From Sipunculus nudus (Eukaryota > Annelida > Sipuncula > Golfingiida > Sipunculidae): a stretch of 64,000 bases of DNA. Made by a program: the position numbers and the translations under genes. The stretch spans positions 52,457,429 to 52,521,428 of the forward strand of contig CM049312.1 of NCBI GenBank assembly GCA_026874595.1, read 5' to 3'. Under the pieces are notes generated by a model, which was not told the DNA's origin, did no database searches, and saw only the letters and a program-made list of their open reading frames with translations. Shown one piece after another: positions 42,466 through 55,484 of the stretch (position 1 is the stretch's first letter; each line of letters opens with the position of its first letter).

Positions 42466-43771
42466 TATAATATACAGGGTTTTAGCCGCGCCGGTCGGGG
42501 GTAACCGGGACGGCCTGTACTGCCGGCAATAACAGACTTAACATTCGTAACCCACAGACCGGCACAAAAGATCATAAAGATCGTCAAAAATCCAGCTACC
42601 GGCAATAGAACTTCAGTAATTCATTACCCCAGCCTGTTAAATTTGTACCTCATTAGTATGTTAACAAATTTATTTGATCACGGCTGTGGTGCAAACAAAA
42701 TTGACAGGAGTCACTGATCACCTTAATATTACACATCAAATAAATTATTGGTAAACAAACAAGCAACGAAGTGTTTCACAGTTTGGACATGAAAGGAAAA
42801 CATCATCAGCCAGAGGTCTCTCACGGCCTACAGCGGTGCGTAGCATCTTTAGTGGTAAGAAAATGGGCTATTGTTTTGTAATACTTCATGGCAACATTTA
42901 ATTCATTTACAAACATTATTTGTATGGATTGTATAATACACCCTAATAAAATGGTAATGGTGATTTTCTTAGGGCGTTAATGAAATTTATTCCGGGTGCC
43001 ACCTGGCGGCAAGTGAACTTATTACAGCCGTGAATATGTAATCTCAGCAGATTATATTTATATTTATATACAACGGGGAAAAAAATATATTATTTCACGG
43101 ACATAACCGGGATTTATCAAATTAAAACCTTTGAAGACAGCGGTATTTCCTTTGTAGCTGCGGTTCAAAGCACTCTGGCGATCTCCATTTAATCTTTGAT
43201 GTCTTGTAGCACCAGGTCATGTCTGTGATCAGCGGTCCGTGCGAGGTTTGTCCCAAGTGGATTACTAGTATATGATCATCAGCTAATGTGATTTTTGTCC
43301 CACTTACAAATCTTTCTTATTTTATTATTAAGTAAACAAAATATTATCGATTAAGACACATTTTTTACCTCGAGTTCTATTGTTCAAATCACATTCATGC
43401 TGTAACAAGTCTGAAGCAAAGATGGCCCATCGGTATCAGTTAAGCGACAGTTTTTCCTATTCACATACATGAAGTCGCAAGTCTGATAAAATTGTTCCGA
43501 TAAATTATCATGTTACTTCCTCGCACTAAGACATAAAGATGTGTTGTTATCAGGTGAACAGCGTAGACATTTGATTCATCTCCGCATGCAAAGCCGTTTT
43601 AATCATAGCTACAATTACTGTTCATACGGACCGCCGGTGGTCACCGGCAATAGCTAATATCGGCACAGTATGTTGGTGTACGAATTCATATATGTAATAT
43701 AGAAAAATATGATTCAGGAAATTTATAGTGTGCGAACTAATGAAGGATACGAACTGATATAGACATTACGG
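41715..43771. mobile_element. Non-autonomous DNA transposon, 2,057 bp, inserted in the minisatellite
   Basis: The termini CCGTAATGTCTA and TAGACATTACGG are perfect 12-bp inverses, with weaker pairing beyond (TTCGTA). TA is duplicated (41713-41714 and 43772-43773). Removing the element plus one TA restores the minisatellite unit exactly (CACAAG-TA-TATTACAC). No transposase frame is present. TA duplication fits Tc1/mariner-like or other TA-targeting families; I cannot choose. The interior carries a nested MITE, an AT microsatellite (42414-42456) and CCGG-rich inverted segments. Confidence 0.9.
41940..42370. mobile_element. Nested MITE, 431 bp, inside the 2-kb transposon
   Basis: The ends CTGTGGTTG...TTCGCGAG and CTCGCGAA...CAACCACAG are inverses, and TA flanks both sides (41938-41939 and 42371-42372). 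The interior is rich in TTCGCGA motifs in both orientations. No coding frame. Confidence 0.8.
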
Positions 43772-46700
43772 TATATTACACAATGATGAGACAGCCTTGA
43801 GGGTGTGTCTCAGCCTGTGACCAACAGGAGTACCATGGAAACCTAGCACAAGTATATTACACAATGATGAGACAGCCTTGAGGGTGTGTCTCAGCCTGTG
43901 ACCAACAGGAGTACCATGGAGACCTAGCACAAGTATATTACACAATGATGAGACAGCCTTGAGTGTGTGTCTCAGCCTGTGACCAGCAGGAGTACCATGG
44001 AGACCTAGCACAAGTATATTACACAATGATGAGACAGCCTTGAGTGTGTGTCTCAGCCTGTGACCAACAGGAGTACCATGGAGACCTAGCACAAGTATAT
44101 TACACAATGATGAGACAGCCTTGAGGGTGTGTCTCAGCCTGTGACCAACAGGAGTACCATGGAGACCTAGCACAAGTATATTACACAATGATGAGACGGC
44201 CTTGAGGGCGTGTCTCAGCCTGTGACCAACAGGAGTACCATGGAGACCAAGCACAAGTATATTACACAATGATGAGACGGCCTTGAGGGCGTGTCTCAGC
44301 CTGTGACCAACAGGAGTACCATGGAGACCTAGCACAAGTATATTACACAATGATGAGACGGCCTTGAGGGCGTGTCTCAGCCTGTGACCAACAGGAGTAC
44401 CATGGAGACCTAGCACAAGTATATTACACAATGATTAGACGGCCTTGAGGGCGTGTCTCAGCCTGTGACCAACAGGAGTACCATGGAGACTTAGCACAAG
44501 TATATTACACAATGATGAGACAGCCTTGAGGGTGTGTCTCAGCCTGTGACCAACAGGAGTATCATGGAGACCTAGCACAAGTATATTACACAATAATGAG
44601 ACGGCCTTGAGGGTGTGTCTCAGCCTGTGACCAACAGGAGTATCATGGAGACCTAGCACAAGTATATTACACAATGATGAGACGGCCTTGAGGGTGTGTC
44701 TCAGCCTGTGACCAACAGGAGTATCATGGAGACCTAGCACAAGTATATTACACAATAATGAGACGGCCTTGAGGGTGTGTCTCAGCCTGTGACCAACAGG
44801 AGTATCATGGAGACCTAGCACAAGTATATTACACAATGATGAGACGGCCTTGAGGGTTTGTCTCAGCCTGTGACCAACAGGAGTATCATGGAGACCTAGC
44901 ACAAGTATATTACACAATGATGAGACGGCCTTGAGGGTGTGTCTCAGCCTGTGACCAACAGGAGTACCATGGAGACCTAGCACAAGTATATTACACAATG
45001 ATGAGACGGCCTTGAGGGTGTGTCTCAGCCTGTGACCAACAGGAGTACCATGGAGACCTAGCACAAGTATATTACACAATGATGAGACAGCCTTGAGGGT
45101 GTGTCTCAGCCTGTGACCAACAGGAGTATCATGGAGACCTAGCACAAGTATATTACACAATGATGAGACGGCCTTGAGGGTGTGTCTCAGCCTGTGACCA
45201 ACAGGAGTACCATGAAGACCTAGCACAAGTATATTACACAATGATGAGACGACCTTGAGGGTGTGTCTCAGCCTGTGACCAACAGGAGTATCATGGAGAC
45301 CTAGCACAAGTATATTACACAATGATGAGACAGCCTTGAGGGTGTGTCTCAGCCTGTGACCAACAGGAGTATCATGGAGACCTAGCACAAGTATATTACA
45401 CAATGATGAGACGGCTTTGAGGGTGTGTCTCAGCCTGTGACCAACAGGAGTACCATGGAGACCTAGCACAAGTATATTACACAATGATGAGACAGCCTTG
45501 AGGGTGTGTCTCAGCCTGTGACCAACAGGAGTATCATGGAGACCTTGTACAAGTATATTACACAATGATGAGACGGCCTTGAGGGTGTGTCTCAGCCTGT
45601 GACCAACAGGAGTACCATGGAGACCTAGCACAAGTATATTACACAATGATAAGACGGCCTTGAGGGTGTGTCTCAGCCTGTGACCAACAGGAGTACCATG
45701 GAGACTTAGCACAAGTATATTACACAATGATGAGAGGGCCTTGAGGGTGTGTCTCAGCCTGTGACCAACAGGAGTATCATGGAGACCTAGCACAAGTATA
45801 TTACACAATGATGAGACAGCCTTGAGGGTGTGTCTCAGCCTGTGACCAACAGGAGTACCATGGAGACCTAGCACAAGTATATTACACAATGATGAGACAG
45901 CCTTGAGGGTGTGTCTCAGCCTGTGACCAACAGGAGTACCATGGAAACCTAGCACAAGTATATTACACAATGATGAGACAGCCTTGAGGGTGTGTCTCAA
46001 CCTGTGACCAACAGGAGTACCATGGAGACCTAGCACAAGTATATTACACAATGATGAGACAGCCTTGAGTGTGTGTCTCAGCCTGTGACCAGCAGGAGTA
46101 CCATGGAGACTTAGCACAAGTATATTACACAATGATGAGACAGCCTTGAGGGTGTGTCTCAGCCTGTGACCAACGGGAGTACCATGGAGACCTAGCACAA
46201 GTATATTACACAATGATGAGACAGCCTTGAGGGTGTGTCTCAGCCTGTGACCAACAGGAGTACCATGGAGACCTAGCACAAGTATATTACACAATGATGA
46301 GACAGCCTTGAGGGTGTGTCTCAGCCTGTGACCAACAGGAGCACCATGGAGACCTTGTACAAGTATATTACACAATGATGAGACAGCCTTGAGGGTGTGT
46401 CTCAGCCTGTGACCAACAGGAGTACCATGGAGACCTAGCACAAGTATATTACACAATGATGAGACAGCCTTGAGGGCGTGTCTCAGCCTGTGACCAACAG
46501 GAGTACCATGGAGACCTAGCACAAGTATATTACACAATGATGAGACGGCCTTGAGGGTGTGTCTCAGCCTGTGACCAACAGGAGTATCATGGAGACCTAG
46601 CACAAGTATATTACACAATGATGAGACGGCCTTGAGGGTGTGTCTCAGCCTGTGACCAACAGGAGTATCATGGAGACCTAGCACAAGTATATTACACAAT

Positions 46701-49700
46701 GATGAGACGGCCTTGAGGGTGTGTCTCAGCCTGTGACCAACAGGAGTATCATGGAGACCTAGCACAAGTATATTACACAATGATGAGACGGCCTTGAGGG
46801 TGTGTCTCAGCCTGTGACCAACAGGAGTACCATGGAGACCTAGCACAAGTATATTACACAATGATGAGACAGCCTTGAGGGTGTGTCTCAGCCTGTGACC
46901 AACAGGAGTATCATGGAGACCTAGCACAAGTATATTACACAATGATGAGACGGCCTTGAGGGTGTGTCTCAGCCTGTGACCAACAGGAGTACCATGAAGA
47001 CCTAGCACAAGTATATTACACAATGATGAGACGACCTTGAGGGTGTGTCTCAGCCTGTGACCAACAGGAGTATCATGGAGACCTAGCACAAGTATATTAC
47101 ACAATGATGAGACAGCCTTGAGGGTGTGTCTCAGCCTGTGACCAACAGGAGTATCATGGAGACCTAGCACAAGTATATTATACAATGATGAGACGGCCTT
47201 GAGGGTGTGTCTCAGCCTGTGACCAACAGGAGTACCATGGAGACCTAGCACAAGTATATTACACAATGATGAGACAGCCTTGAGGGTGTGTCTCAGCCTG
47301 TGACCAACAGGAGTATCATGGAGACCTTGTACAAGTATATTACACAATGATGAGACGGCCTTGAGGGTGTGTCTCAGCCTGTGACCAACAGGAGTACCAT
47401 GGAGACCTAGCACAAGTATATTACACAATGATGAGACGGCCTTGAGGGTGTGTCTCAGCCTGTGACCAACAGGAGTATCATGGAGACCTAGCACAAGTAT
47501 ATTACACAATGATGAGAGGGCCTTGAGGGTGTGTCTCAGCCTGTGACCAACAGGAGTACCATGGAGACTTAGCACAAGTATATTACACAATGATGAGACG
47601 GCCTTGAGGGTGTGTCTCAGCCTGTGACCAACAGGAGTATCATGGAGACCCAGCACAAGTATATTACACAATGATGAGACAGCCTTGAGGGTGTGTCTCA
47701 GCCTGTGACCAACAGGAGTACCATGGAGACCTAGCACAAGTATATTACACAATGATGAGACGGCCTTGAGGGTGTGTCTCAGCCTGTGACCAACAGGAGT
47801 ACCATGGAGACCTAGCACAAGTATATTACACAATGATGAGACAGCCTTGAGGGTGTGTCTCAGCCTGTGACCAACAGGAGTATCATTGAGACCTAGCACA
47901 AGTATATTACACAATGATGAGACAGCCTTGAGGGTGTGTCTCAGCCTGTGACCAACAGGAGTATCATGGAGACCTAGCACAAGTATATTACACAATGATG
48001 AGACAGCCTTGAGGGTGTGTCTCAGCCTGTGACCAACAGGAGTACCATGGAGACCTAGCACAAGTATATTACACAATGATGAGACAGCCTTGAGGGTGTG
48101 TCTCAGCCTGTGACCAACAGGAGTATCATGGAGACCTAGCACAAGTATATTACACAATGATGAGACGGCCTTGAGGGCGTGTCTCAGCCTGTGACCAACA
48201 GGAGTATCATGGAGACCTAGCACAAGTATATTACACAATGATGAGACGGCCTTGAGGGTGTGTCTCAGCCTGTGACCAACAGGAGTATCATGGAGACCTA
48301 GCACAAGTATATTACACAATGATGAGACAGCCTTGAGGGTGTGTCTCAGCCTGTGACCAACAGGAGTACCATGGAGACCTAGCACAAGTATATTACACAA
48401 TGATGAGACAGCCTTGAGGGTGTGTCTCAGCCTGTGACCAACAGGAGTATCATGGAGACCTAGCACAAGTATATTACACAATGATGAGACGGCCTTGAGG
48501 GTGTGTCTCAGCCTGTGACCAACAGGAGTATCATGGAGACCTAGCACAAGTATATTACACAATGATGAGACGGCCTTGAGGGTGTGTCTCAGCCTGTGAC
48601 CAACAGGAGTATCATGGAGACCTAGCACAAGTATATTACACAATGATGAGACGGCCTTGAGGGTGTGTCTCAGCCTGTGACCAACAGGAGTACCATGAAG
48701 ACCTAGCACAAGTATATTACACAATGATGAGACGACCTTGAGGGTGTGTCTCAGCCTGTGACCAACAGGAGTATCATGGAGACCTAGCACAAGTATATTA
48801 CACAATGATGAGACAGCCTTGAGGGTGTGTCTCAGCCTGTGACCAACAGGAGTATCATGGAGACCTAGCACAAGTATATTATACAATGATGAGACGGCCT
48901 TGAGGGTGTGTCTCAGCCTGTGACCAACAGGAGTATCATGGAGACCTAGCACAAGAATATTACACAATGATGAGACGGCCTTGAGGGTGTGTCTCAGCCT
49001 GTGACCAACAGGAGTATCATGGAGACCTAGCACAAGTATATTACACAATGATGAGACGGCCTTGAGGGTGTGTCTCAGCCTGTGACCAACAGGAGTATCA
49101 TGGAGACCTAGCACAAGTATATTACACAATGATGAGACGGCCTTGAGGGTGTGTCTCAGCCTGTGACCAACAGGAGTATCATGGAGACCTAGCACAAGTA
49201 TATTACACAATGATGAGACGGCCTTGAGGGTGTGTCTCAGCCTGTGACCAACAGGAGTACCATGGAGACCTAGCACAAGTATATTACACAATGATGAGAC
49301 AGCCTTGAGGGTGTGTCTCAGCCTGTGACCAACAGGAGTATCATGGAGACCTAGCACAAGTATATTACACAATGATGAGACGGCCTTGAGGGTGTGTCTC
49401 AGCCTGTGACCAACAGGAGTACCATGAAGACCTAGCACAAGTATATTACACAATGATGAGACGACCTTGAGGGTGTGTCTCAGCCTGTGACCAACAGGAG
49501 TATCATGGAGACCTAGCACAAGTATATTACACAATGATGAGACAGCCTTGAGGGTGTGTCTCAGCCTGTGACCAACAGGAGTATCATGGAGACCTAGCAC
49601 AAGTATATTATACAATGATGAGACGGCCTTGAGGGTGTGTCTCAGCCTGTGACCAACAGGAGTACCATGGAGACCTAGCACAAGTATATTACACAATGAT

Positions 49701-51698
49701 GAGACAGCCTTGAGGGTGTGTCTCAGCCTGTGACCAACAGGAGTATCATGGAGACCTTGTACAAGTATATTACACAATGATGAGACGGCCTTGAGGGTGT
49801 GTCTCAGCCTGTGACCAACAGGAGTACCATGGAGACCTAGCACAAGTATATTACACAATGATGAGACGGCCTTGAGGGTGTGTCTCAGCCTGTGACCAAC
49901 AGGAGTATCATGGAGACCTAGCACAAGTATATTACACAATGATGAGAGGGCCTTGAGGGTGTGTCTCAGCCTGTGACCAACAGGAGTACCATGGAGACTT
50001 AGCACAAGTATATTACACAATGATGAGACGGCCTTGAGGGTGTGTCTCAGCCTGTGACCAACAGGAGTATCATGGAGACCCAGCACAAGTATATTACACA
50101 ATGATGAGACAGCCTTGAGGGTGTGTCTCAGCCTGTGACCAACAGGAGTACCATGGAGACCTAGCACAAGTATATTACACAATGATGAGACGGCCTTGAG
50201 GGTGTGTCTCAGCCTGTGACCAACAGGAGTACCATGGAGACCTAGCACAAGTATATTACACAATGATGAGACAGCCTTGAGGGTGTGTCTCAGCCTGTGA
50301 CCAACAGGAGTATCATTGAGACCTAGCACAAGTATATTACACAATGATGAGACAGCCTTGAGGGTGTGTCTCAGCCTGTGACCAACAGGAGTATCATGGA
50401 GACCTAGCACAAGTATATTACACAATGATGAGACAGCCTTGAGGGTGTGTCTCAGCCTGTGACCAACAGGAGTACCATGGAGACCTAGCACAAGTATATT
50501 ACACAATGATGAGACAGCCTTGAGGGTGTGTCTCAGCCTGTGACCAACAGGAGTATCATGGAGACCTAGCACAAGTATATTACACAATGATGAGACGGCC
50601 TTGAGGGCGTGTCTCAGCCTGTGACCAACAGGAGTATCATGGAGACCTAGCACAAGTATATTACACAATGATGAGACGGCCTTGAGGGTGTGTCTCAGCC
50701 TGTGACCAACAGGAGTATCATGGAGACCTAGCACAAGTATATTACACAATGATGAGACAGCCTTGAGGGTGTGTCTCAGCCTGTGACCAACAGGAGTACC
50801 ATGGAGACCTAGCACAAGTATATTACACAATGATGAGACAGCCTTGAGGGTGTGTCTCAGCCTGTGACCAACAGGAGTACCATGGAGACCTAGCACAAGT
50901 ATATTACACAATGATGAGACAGCCTTGAGGGTGTGTCTCAGCCTGTGACCAACAGGAGTACCATGGAGACCTAGCACAAGTATATTACACAATGATGAGA
51001 CGGCCTTGAGGGTGTGTCTCAGCCTGTGACCAACAGGAATATCATGGAGACCTAGCACAAGTATATTACACAATGATGAGACAGCCTTGAGGGTGTGTCT
51101 CAGCCTGTGACCAACAGGAGTACCATGGAGACCTAGCACAAGTATATTACACAATGATGAGACGGCCTTGAGGGTGTGTCTCAGCCTGTGACCAACAGGA
51201 GTATCATGGAGACCTAGCACAAGTATATTACACAATGATGAGACGGCCTTGAGGGTGTGTCTCAGCCTGTGACCAACAGGAGTACCATGGAGACCTAGCA
51301 CAAGTATATTACACAATGATGAGACAGCCTTGAGGGTGTGTCTCAGCCTGTGACCAACAGGAGTACCATGGAGACCTAGCACAAGTATATTACACAATGA
51401 TGAGACAGCCTTGAGGGTGTGTCTCAGCCTGTGACCAACAGGAGTACCATGGAGACCTAGCACAAGTATATTACACAATGATGAGACAGCCTCGAGGGTG
51501 TGTCTCAGCCTGTGACCAACAGGAGTACCATGGAGACCTAGCACAAGTATATTACACAATGATGAGAGGGCCTTGAGGGCGTGTCTCAGCCTGTGACCAA
51601 CAGGAGTACCATGAAGACCTAGCACAAGTATATTACACAATGATGAGACAGCCTTGAGGGTGTGTCTCAGCCTGTGACCAACAGGATTACCATGGAGA
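43772..51698. repeat. 81-bp minisatellite, main block (about 98 units)
   Basis: Head-to-tail 81-bp units over 7.9 kb with few length changes, hence a frame of 27 codons per unit stays open on the minus strand for 2,429 codons. The commonest variants are ACCATGG/ATCATGG, GACGG/GACAG and GGGTGTG/GGGCGTG. Rarer markers (TTGTAC, CATTGAG, GACCCAGC, CATGAAG) recur at exact multiples of 81 bp and define a 2,430-bp (30-unit) higher-order duplication. All plus-strand frames contain stops. The unit holds a small hairpin, CCTGT-GACCA-ACAGG. Confidence 0.97.
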
Positions 51699-51754
51699 TA
51701 GATGGCATCCATGATATTTGACATGTGTCATCTGTGATATTTCATAGAACCTGA

Positions 51755-51760
51755 AATAAA
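51755..51760 (+). terminator. Candidate polyadenylation signal AATAAA beyond the array
   Basis: CTGAAATAAAGACTG lies about 55 bp past the last 81-bp unit. It may be the ancestral CD2BP2 3' end if the array expanded inside the 3' UTR; this is inference only. Confidence 0.3.
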
Positions 51761-51769
51761 GACTGTTTT

Positions 51770-51935
51770 TTAGCTCAGCTGAATATAAGTCAACTGAGCT
51801 ATAGCTATGCCCTTTGTCTGTCAACTGTCTGTTCGTCTGTTCAACTGGCATGTTCTGAAATCATGGGACCTATGAATCTGAAATTTAGCATAATGATTGA
51901 TGTCCCAGAGGTCTCCTACCAAACCTGTTAAATAA
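51770..51935 (+). repeat. Partial CCGTCC-family dispersed repeat
   Basis: It begins AGCTCAGCTGAATATAAGTC and keeps the hairpin head, a decayed CTGTCTGTTCGTCTG run and the GATGTCCCAGAGGTCTCCTA block, then stops. It is more diverged than the other copies. Confidence 0.7.
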
Positions 51936-53384
51936 ATAACTGTTACATCGGGCAGGTTATTGTGGCCACAAGCCATGCACCCAGGGGTTGTTCTGTAACC
52001 TATTTCGAGAGCCAGCTGGCTCTTAGTCAGGCTGCCTGAAGTAACCACCACAGAGAGCATAGTATTAGTTTGGCAAACATATATTTACTATATTATTATC
52101 AGCAGAGAGCTGGGTCTCTTAGCTTTTCAAATGCTAATATTTATATAAACAAGGGACCCATGGGGCATGGCGCTAAGCTGAACTTATTTCTATTTTTTTA
52201 TATATTTGCATCTGAAATGCTAAGAGGAAGTGGCCCTGCTATTTGGTGATAATCAAATACTGTATATATGAATGCAAGACAAAAACTGTGTTATTTTATG
52301 GACTACATCAAAGATGCAGGGAGCCTCTTATGATAATTGTAAAAGTATCAGTAATACAACTATGTGACAGTTATATGTGTTTAAAACACCATCTGGAATA
52401 AATAAAACCCTGTGAAATATAGAACAAAGAAGACAGTGGAGATGAGCTGTAGTTTAATAATACACATTTAATTCAATAACTGAAATGAAATGCTGTAAAA
52501 AAATAAATTTTACATTTTCAAATGAGCATAAAATAAATCTGATGATAAAATATTGTACTCGATAATACATGAAAATTGTAGCCTGAAACTAAACAAATGT
52601 GATGGGCAAGGGTTGTATGAAAGGATATACTTGATAACAGAAAAATTGTAAATGTTATTTATTATTCATAAAACAGTTAAAACATGGTCAAATGAGCTAA
52701 ACATTAAATTCAAGGATACATTATAATTAAATGATTTAATTTAGAACTTCAATCTAACTAAAAATTCAGGAGAAAATACAAATCATTTTTATCATGGCTA
52801 AAAGTACCTTCTCTCATGGATTTAATGCATGGTTTTTAAGATTGAACATATTACAATTACAACTGCACTCTTAAACATACGTCTACTTCATTACTTGCAG
52901 AACACTTGCATTTAATTCTACACATAAAAAAAACAAGACTGTTAATGATTAGGTGTCTTAATGCCATTATCAAACCGTATATGTGTCTGTGAGTGTATGG
53001 AGTGTGGGTGGAGAGAGGCAGAGAGAAGGGGGTGTTGTCTTTGTAGTGGTTAGTTGGCTAGCTGCCGAGTTGAAGTTGCATAACCAGCCCTGGGTGGCCA
53101 TAATATCTTGGCAGTAAACTCCCCTGATGCAAACAGATATTCATATGAAGTTCTTCTTATCAAATGCTTTCTAATTCAGACTTTTCTTGCAATAGCAGCC
53201 AATAAAAAGTTATAATAAGGCCATCTTGGCCAATCACAGCATATCTGTGCGCTGGGCTAGCTTGTTGCAAACAAATGTGACTTGGTCTTCCAAAACTTTA
53301 TTCAAGCAACATTTTTTGTATAACAATTGTTTTCAGATTTCAGATGATAAAAGATTTTAACCTTATCTGTCCATCATATGAAAT
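51936..53384. other. AT-rich intergenic DNA
   Basis: No gene. A fragment AACAAGGGACCCATGGGGCA near 52150 is the dispersed motif also seen near 945 and 36230. Confidence 0.5.
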
Positions 53385-53605
53385 TTAAATCAATAGTGCT
53401 TACAGGAAAACAATGTGCCATGGTCAACGTTTAAGGTAATGATTTTACATATATGCTGATCACTTGAACAAATTGTAAAATACGGATCTAATTTCTGTTG
53501 TGTACTTAAATCTTGATCAAATGTAGTTTTCAGTTTGGTAAGAGAACTTGGGGACAATTCTAATTGCTGCAGACTCTTGAATAAGAGTGTTCTAACAAAA
53601 GATAA
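53385..53605 (-). repeat. Decayed minus-strand fragment of the CCGTCC family
   Basis: The segment resembles the body of the family (GTGCTTACAGGAAAA...GTGCCATGGTCAA, AAGGTA, ATCTAATTT) as at 2220-2340, without the hairpin head. Confidence 0.55.
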
Positions 53606-53669
53606 GATATCATTTATTGCCAATACGGAATTTGGGTGTCAAGCAACTGATATGTGGCACAACTAAGAA

Positions 53670-53702
<33 letters not shown>

Positions 53703-53912
53703 GTTTTAAAAAGCATATGATTAACGACTAGAACACATATTAATGCTTAACATATGCTTATGGAGCAAACGCACTGCACTGGGCATGAATGAGTCCCTGA
53801 AACGATTTGATTTGCACATGATGGACTGTATATGTTTTCCAGAATCCAACCATCTGATTGCTTCAAACAGCGGATGCTGACTTCTCATCATGGTTTTAAA
53901 CTTACTCAGTAC

Positions 53913-55330
53913 CTATAGACAATATATGCTTTCATAATTTTCTAAGTCTACACTAATAATACGTTCTGCAGTTTTCCTCGTTCTTTTCCATCTGTATTTG
54001 TTCGTGACACTCAAATTATTCAACCAGCAGATAATACTGAAGGTTACCTCGCTTTGTACAGCAGATGTGTAAAACAAAGTTAGTATTTTCTTATCAATAT
54101 GAAAGCATTTCAATGTTCCTAGAAAGTACATCCTTTGACAGCCTTTTTACATAAGACGTCTGTGTTAACTGACCATTTAAGTTTATCGTCAATAACAGTA
54201 CCAAGATATTTGTACCGGGGCACAATCTCTACAGCATTACCATCAGTGAAAACAGGATAGTACCATGTAGGTCTATTTCTTGGTTCAATTAAAAGATCCT
54301 TGGTCTTATTAACATTAAGTAAAAGATGATGTTTATAACACCATGTGATAGCGTTTGAAATTTCTTGACGGTAGCGAGATTCATCAAAATTAAAAATTCT
54401 GCCGAGAATGGCAGTGTCACCAGCGTATTTAAAAATATCACTTCCTGCCTGGGTAGACACAACGGAATTAGTGAACAGAATAAATAACACAAGTGACAGA
54501 ACATATCCTTGTGGTACACCCGTACTGATACTACAACATAAAGAAACTACATTTTCTACTCTTACTCATTGCTTTCGGTTCACCAGAAGGTCCAGAACCC
54601 ACCTACAAACATTTACTGGTACTTTGAGTTGTAACAACTTAGAAATCATGACATGAGGTTGAATGGTATTAAACGCCGAACTAAAGTCAATGAAAAGAAG
54701 TCTAGCATATGTTTTCTGTATATCAGTGTTCACATACAGAATTTATAGTAGTGTCAGTAGAGAGTCATCGACCCCACTTCCTGGCCTATAAGCATACTGA
54801 TGTGGGTCCTAATGAACACCCACATGTTGTTTGATGACCTTCAGGACAAGTTTTTCTAAACATTTCATGGCGATTGAAGTGAGTGCTACCGGTCTGTAGT
54901 TATTTAAAACAGCCTCCTTTGGCACTGGAACAATGGTTGATGTTTTCCATAGTTCTGGTACAGTACATTCAGTCAATGAATTTTCGAACAAAACTTTGAA
55001 CACAGGTGCATGCAAGTTCATTTGCACAAAGTTTAAGCACTGCCGATGAAACACCACCTGGGCCGAAGGCTTTTCTCTTGTTAAGACCGCAAAATGCAGA
55101 TCTTATTGCACTTCGCTAAATTCATACACAACATCATTATCTATAATACATTCATATTTTATCTTTTCGCACACTTCACTGTAGTCCTCCCGATCGAATC
55201 TGGCATAGAAATGGTTAAGTTCCTCAGCAAGAGTAGATTTATCAGTTACATGCAGCGGGCACTTTCCTTGTTTATAACCAGTTATATTTTGCAATCCCTG
55301 CCATGCCATCATGTATTATTTGAATTAAAC
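53913..55330 (-). pseudogene. LINE reverse transcriptase and C-terminal region
   Basis: Motifs in order are ELWKTSTIVPVPK, LNNYRPVALTSIAMKCLEKL (RT palm), QAGSDIFKYAGDTAIL (active site), HHLLLNVNKTKDLLIEPR and PRYKYLGTVIDDKLKW. The catalytic YADD has become YAGD, so the RT would be dead even without the stops. The fragments at 53913-54131 give the C-terminal TLFYTSAVQSEVTFSIICW block. Confidence 0.85.
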
Positions 55331-55484
55331 ATACCATCCAGTTTCTGTTTATACTGCTGTTTGTACATTTTTATTTCAGAATCCAGTTAAAGCTGTAGTT
55401 CCTTGTATTAATTGGTATCTCCGTCGTAAAAAGCCTTTCTCTTTTCAACTATTTGTATCCACCATGCGGATACTATGTTTTTGA

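Noticed and set aside
38332-51698. CRISPR-like array
   Set aside because: Regular repeats but no unique spacers, no cas genes, and a eukaryotic context. These are minisatellites.
44435-51724. A 2,429-residue repetitive protein on the minus strand
   Set aside because: The frame exists because the 81-bp unit is 27 codons with no stop in one frame. Common variants are mostly amino-acid changing. There is no recognisable start context, signal peptide or domain. I record it as a repeat only.
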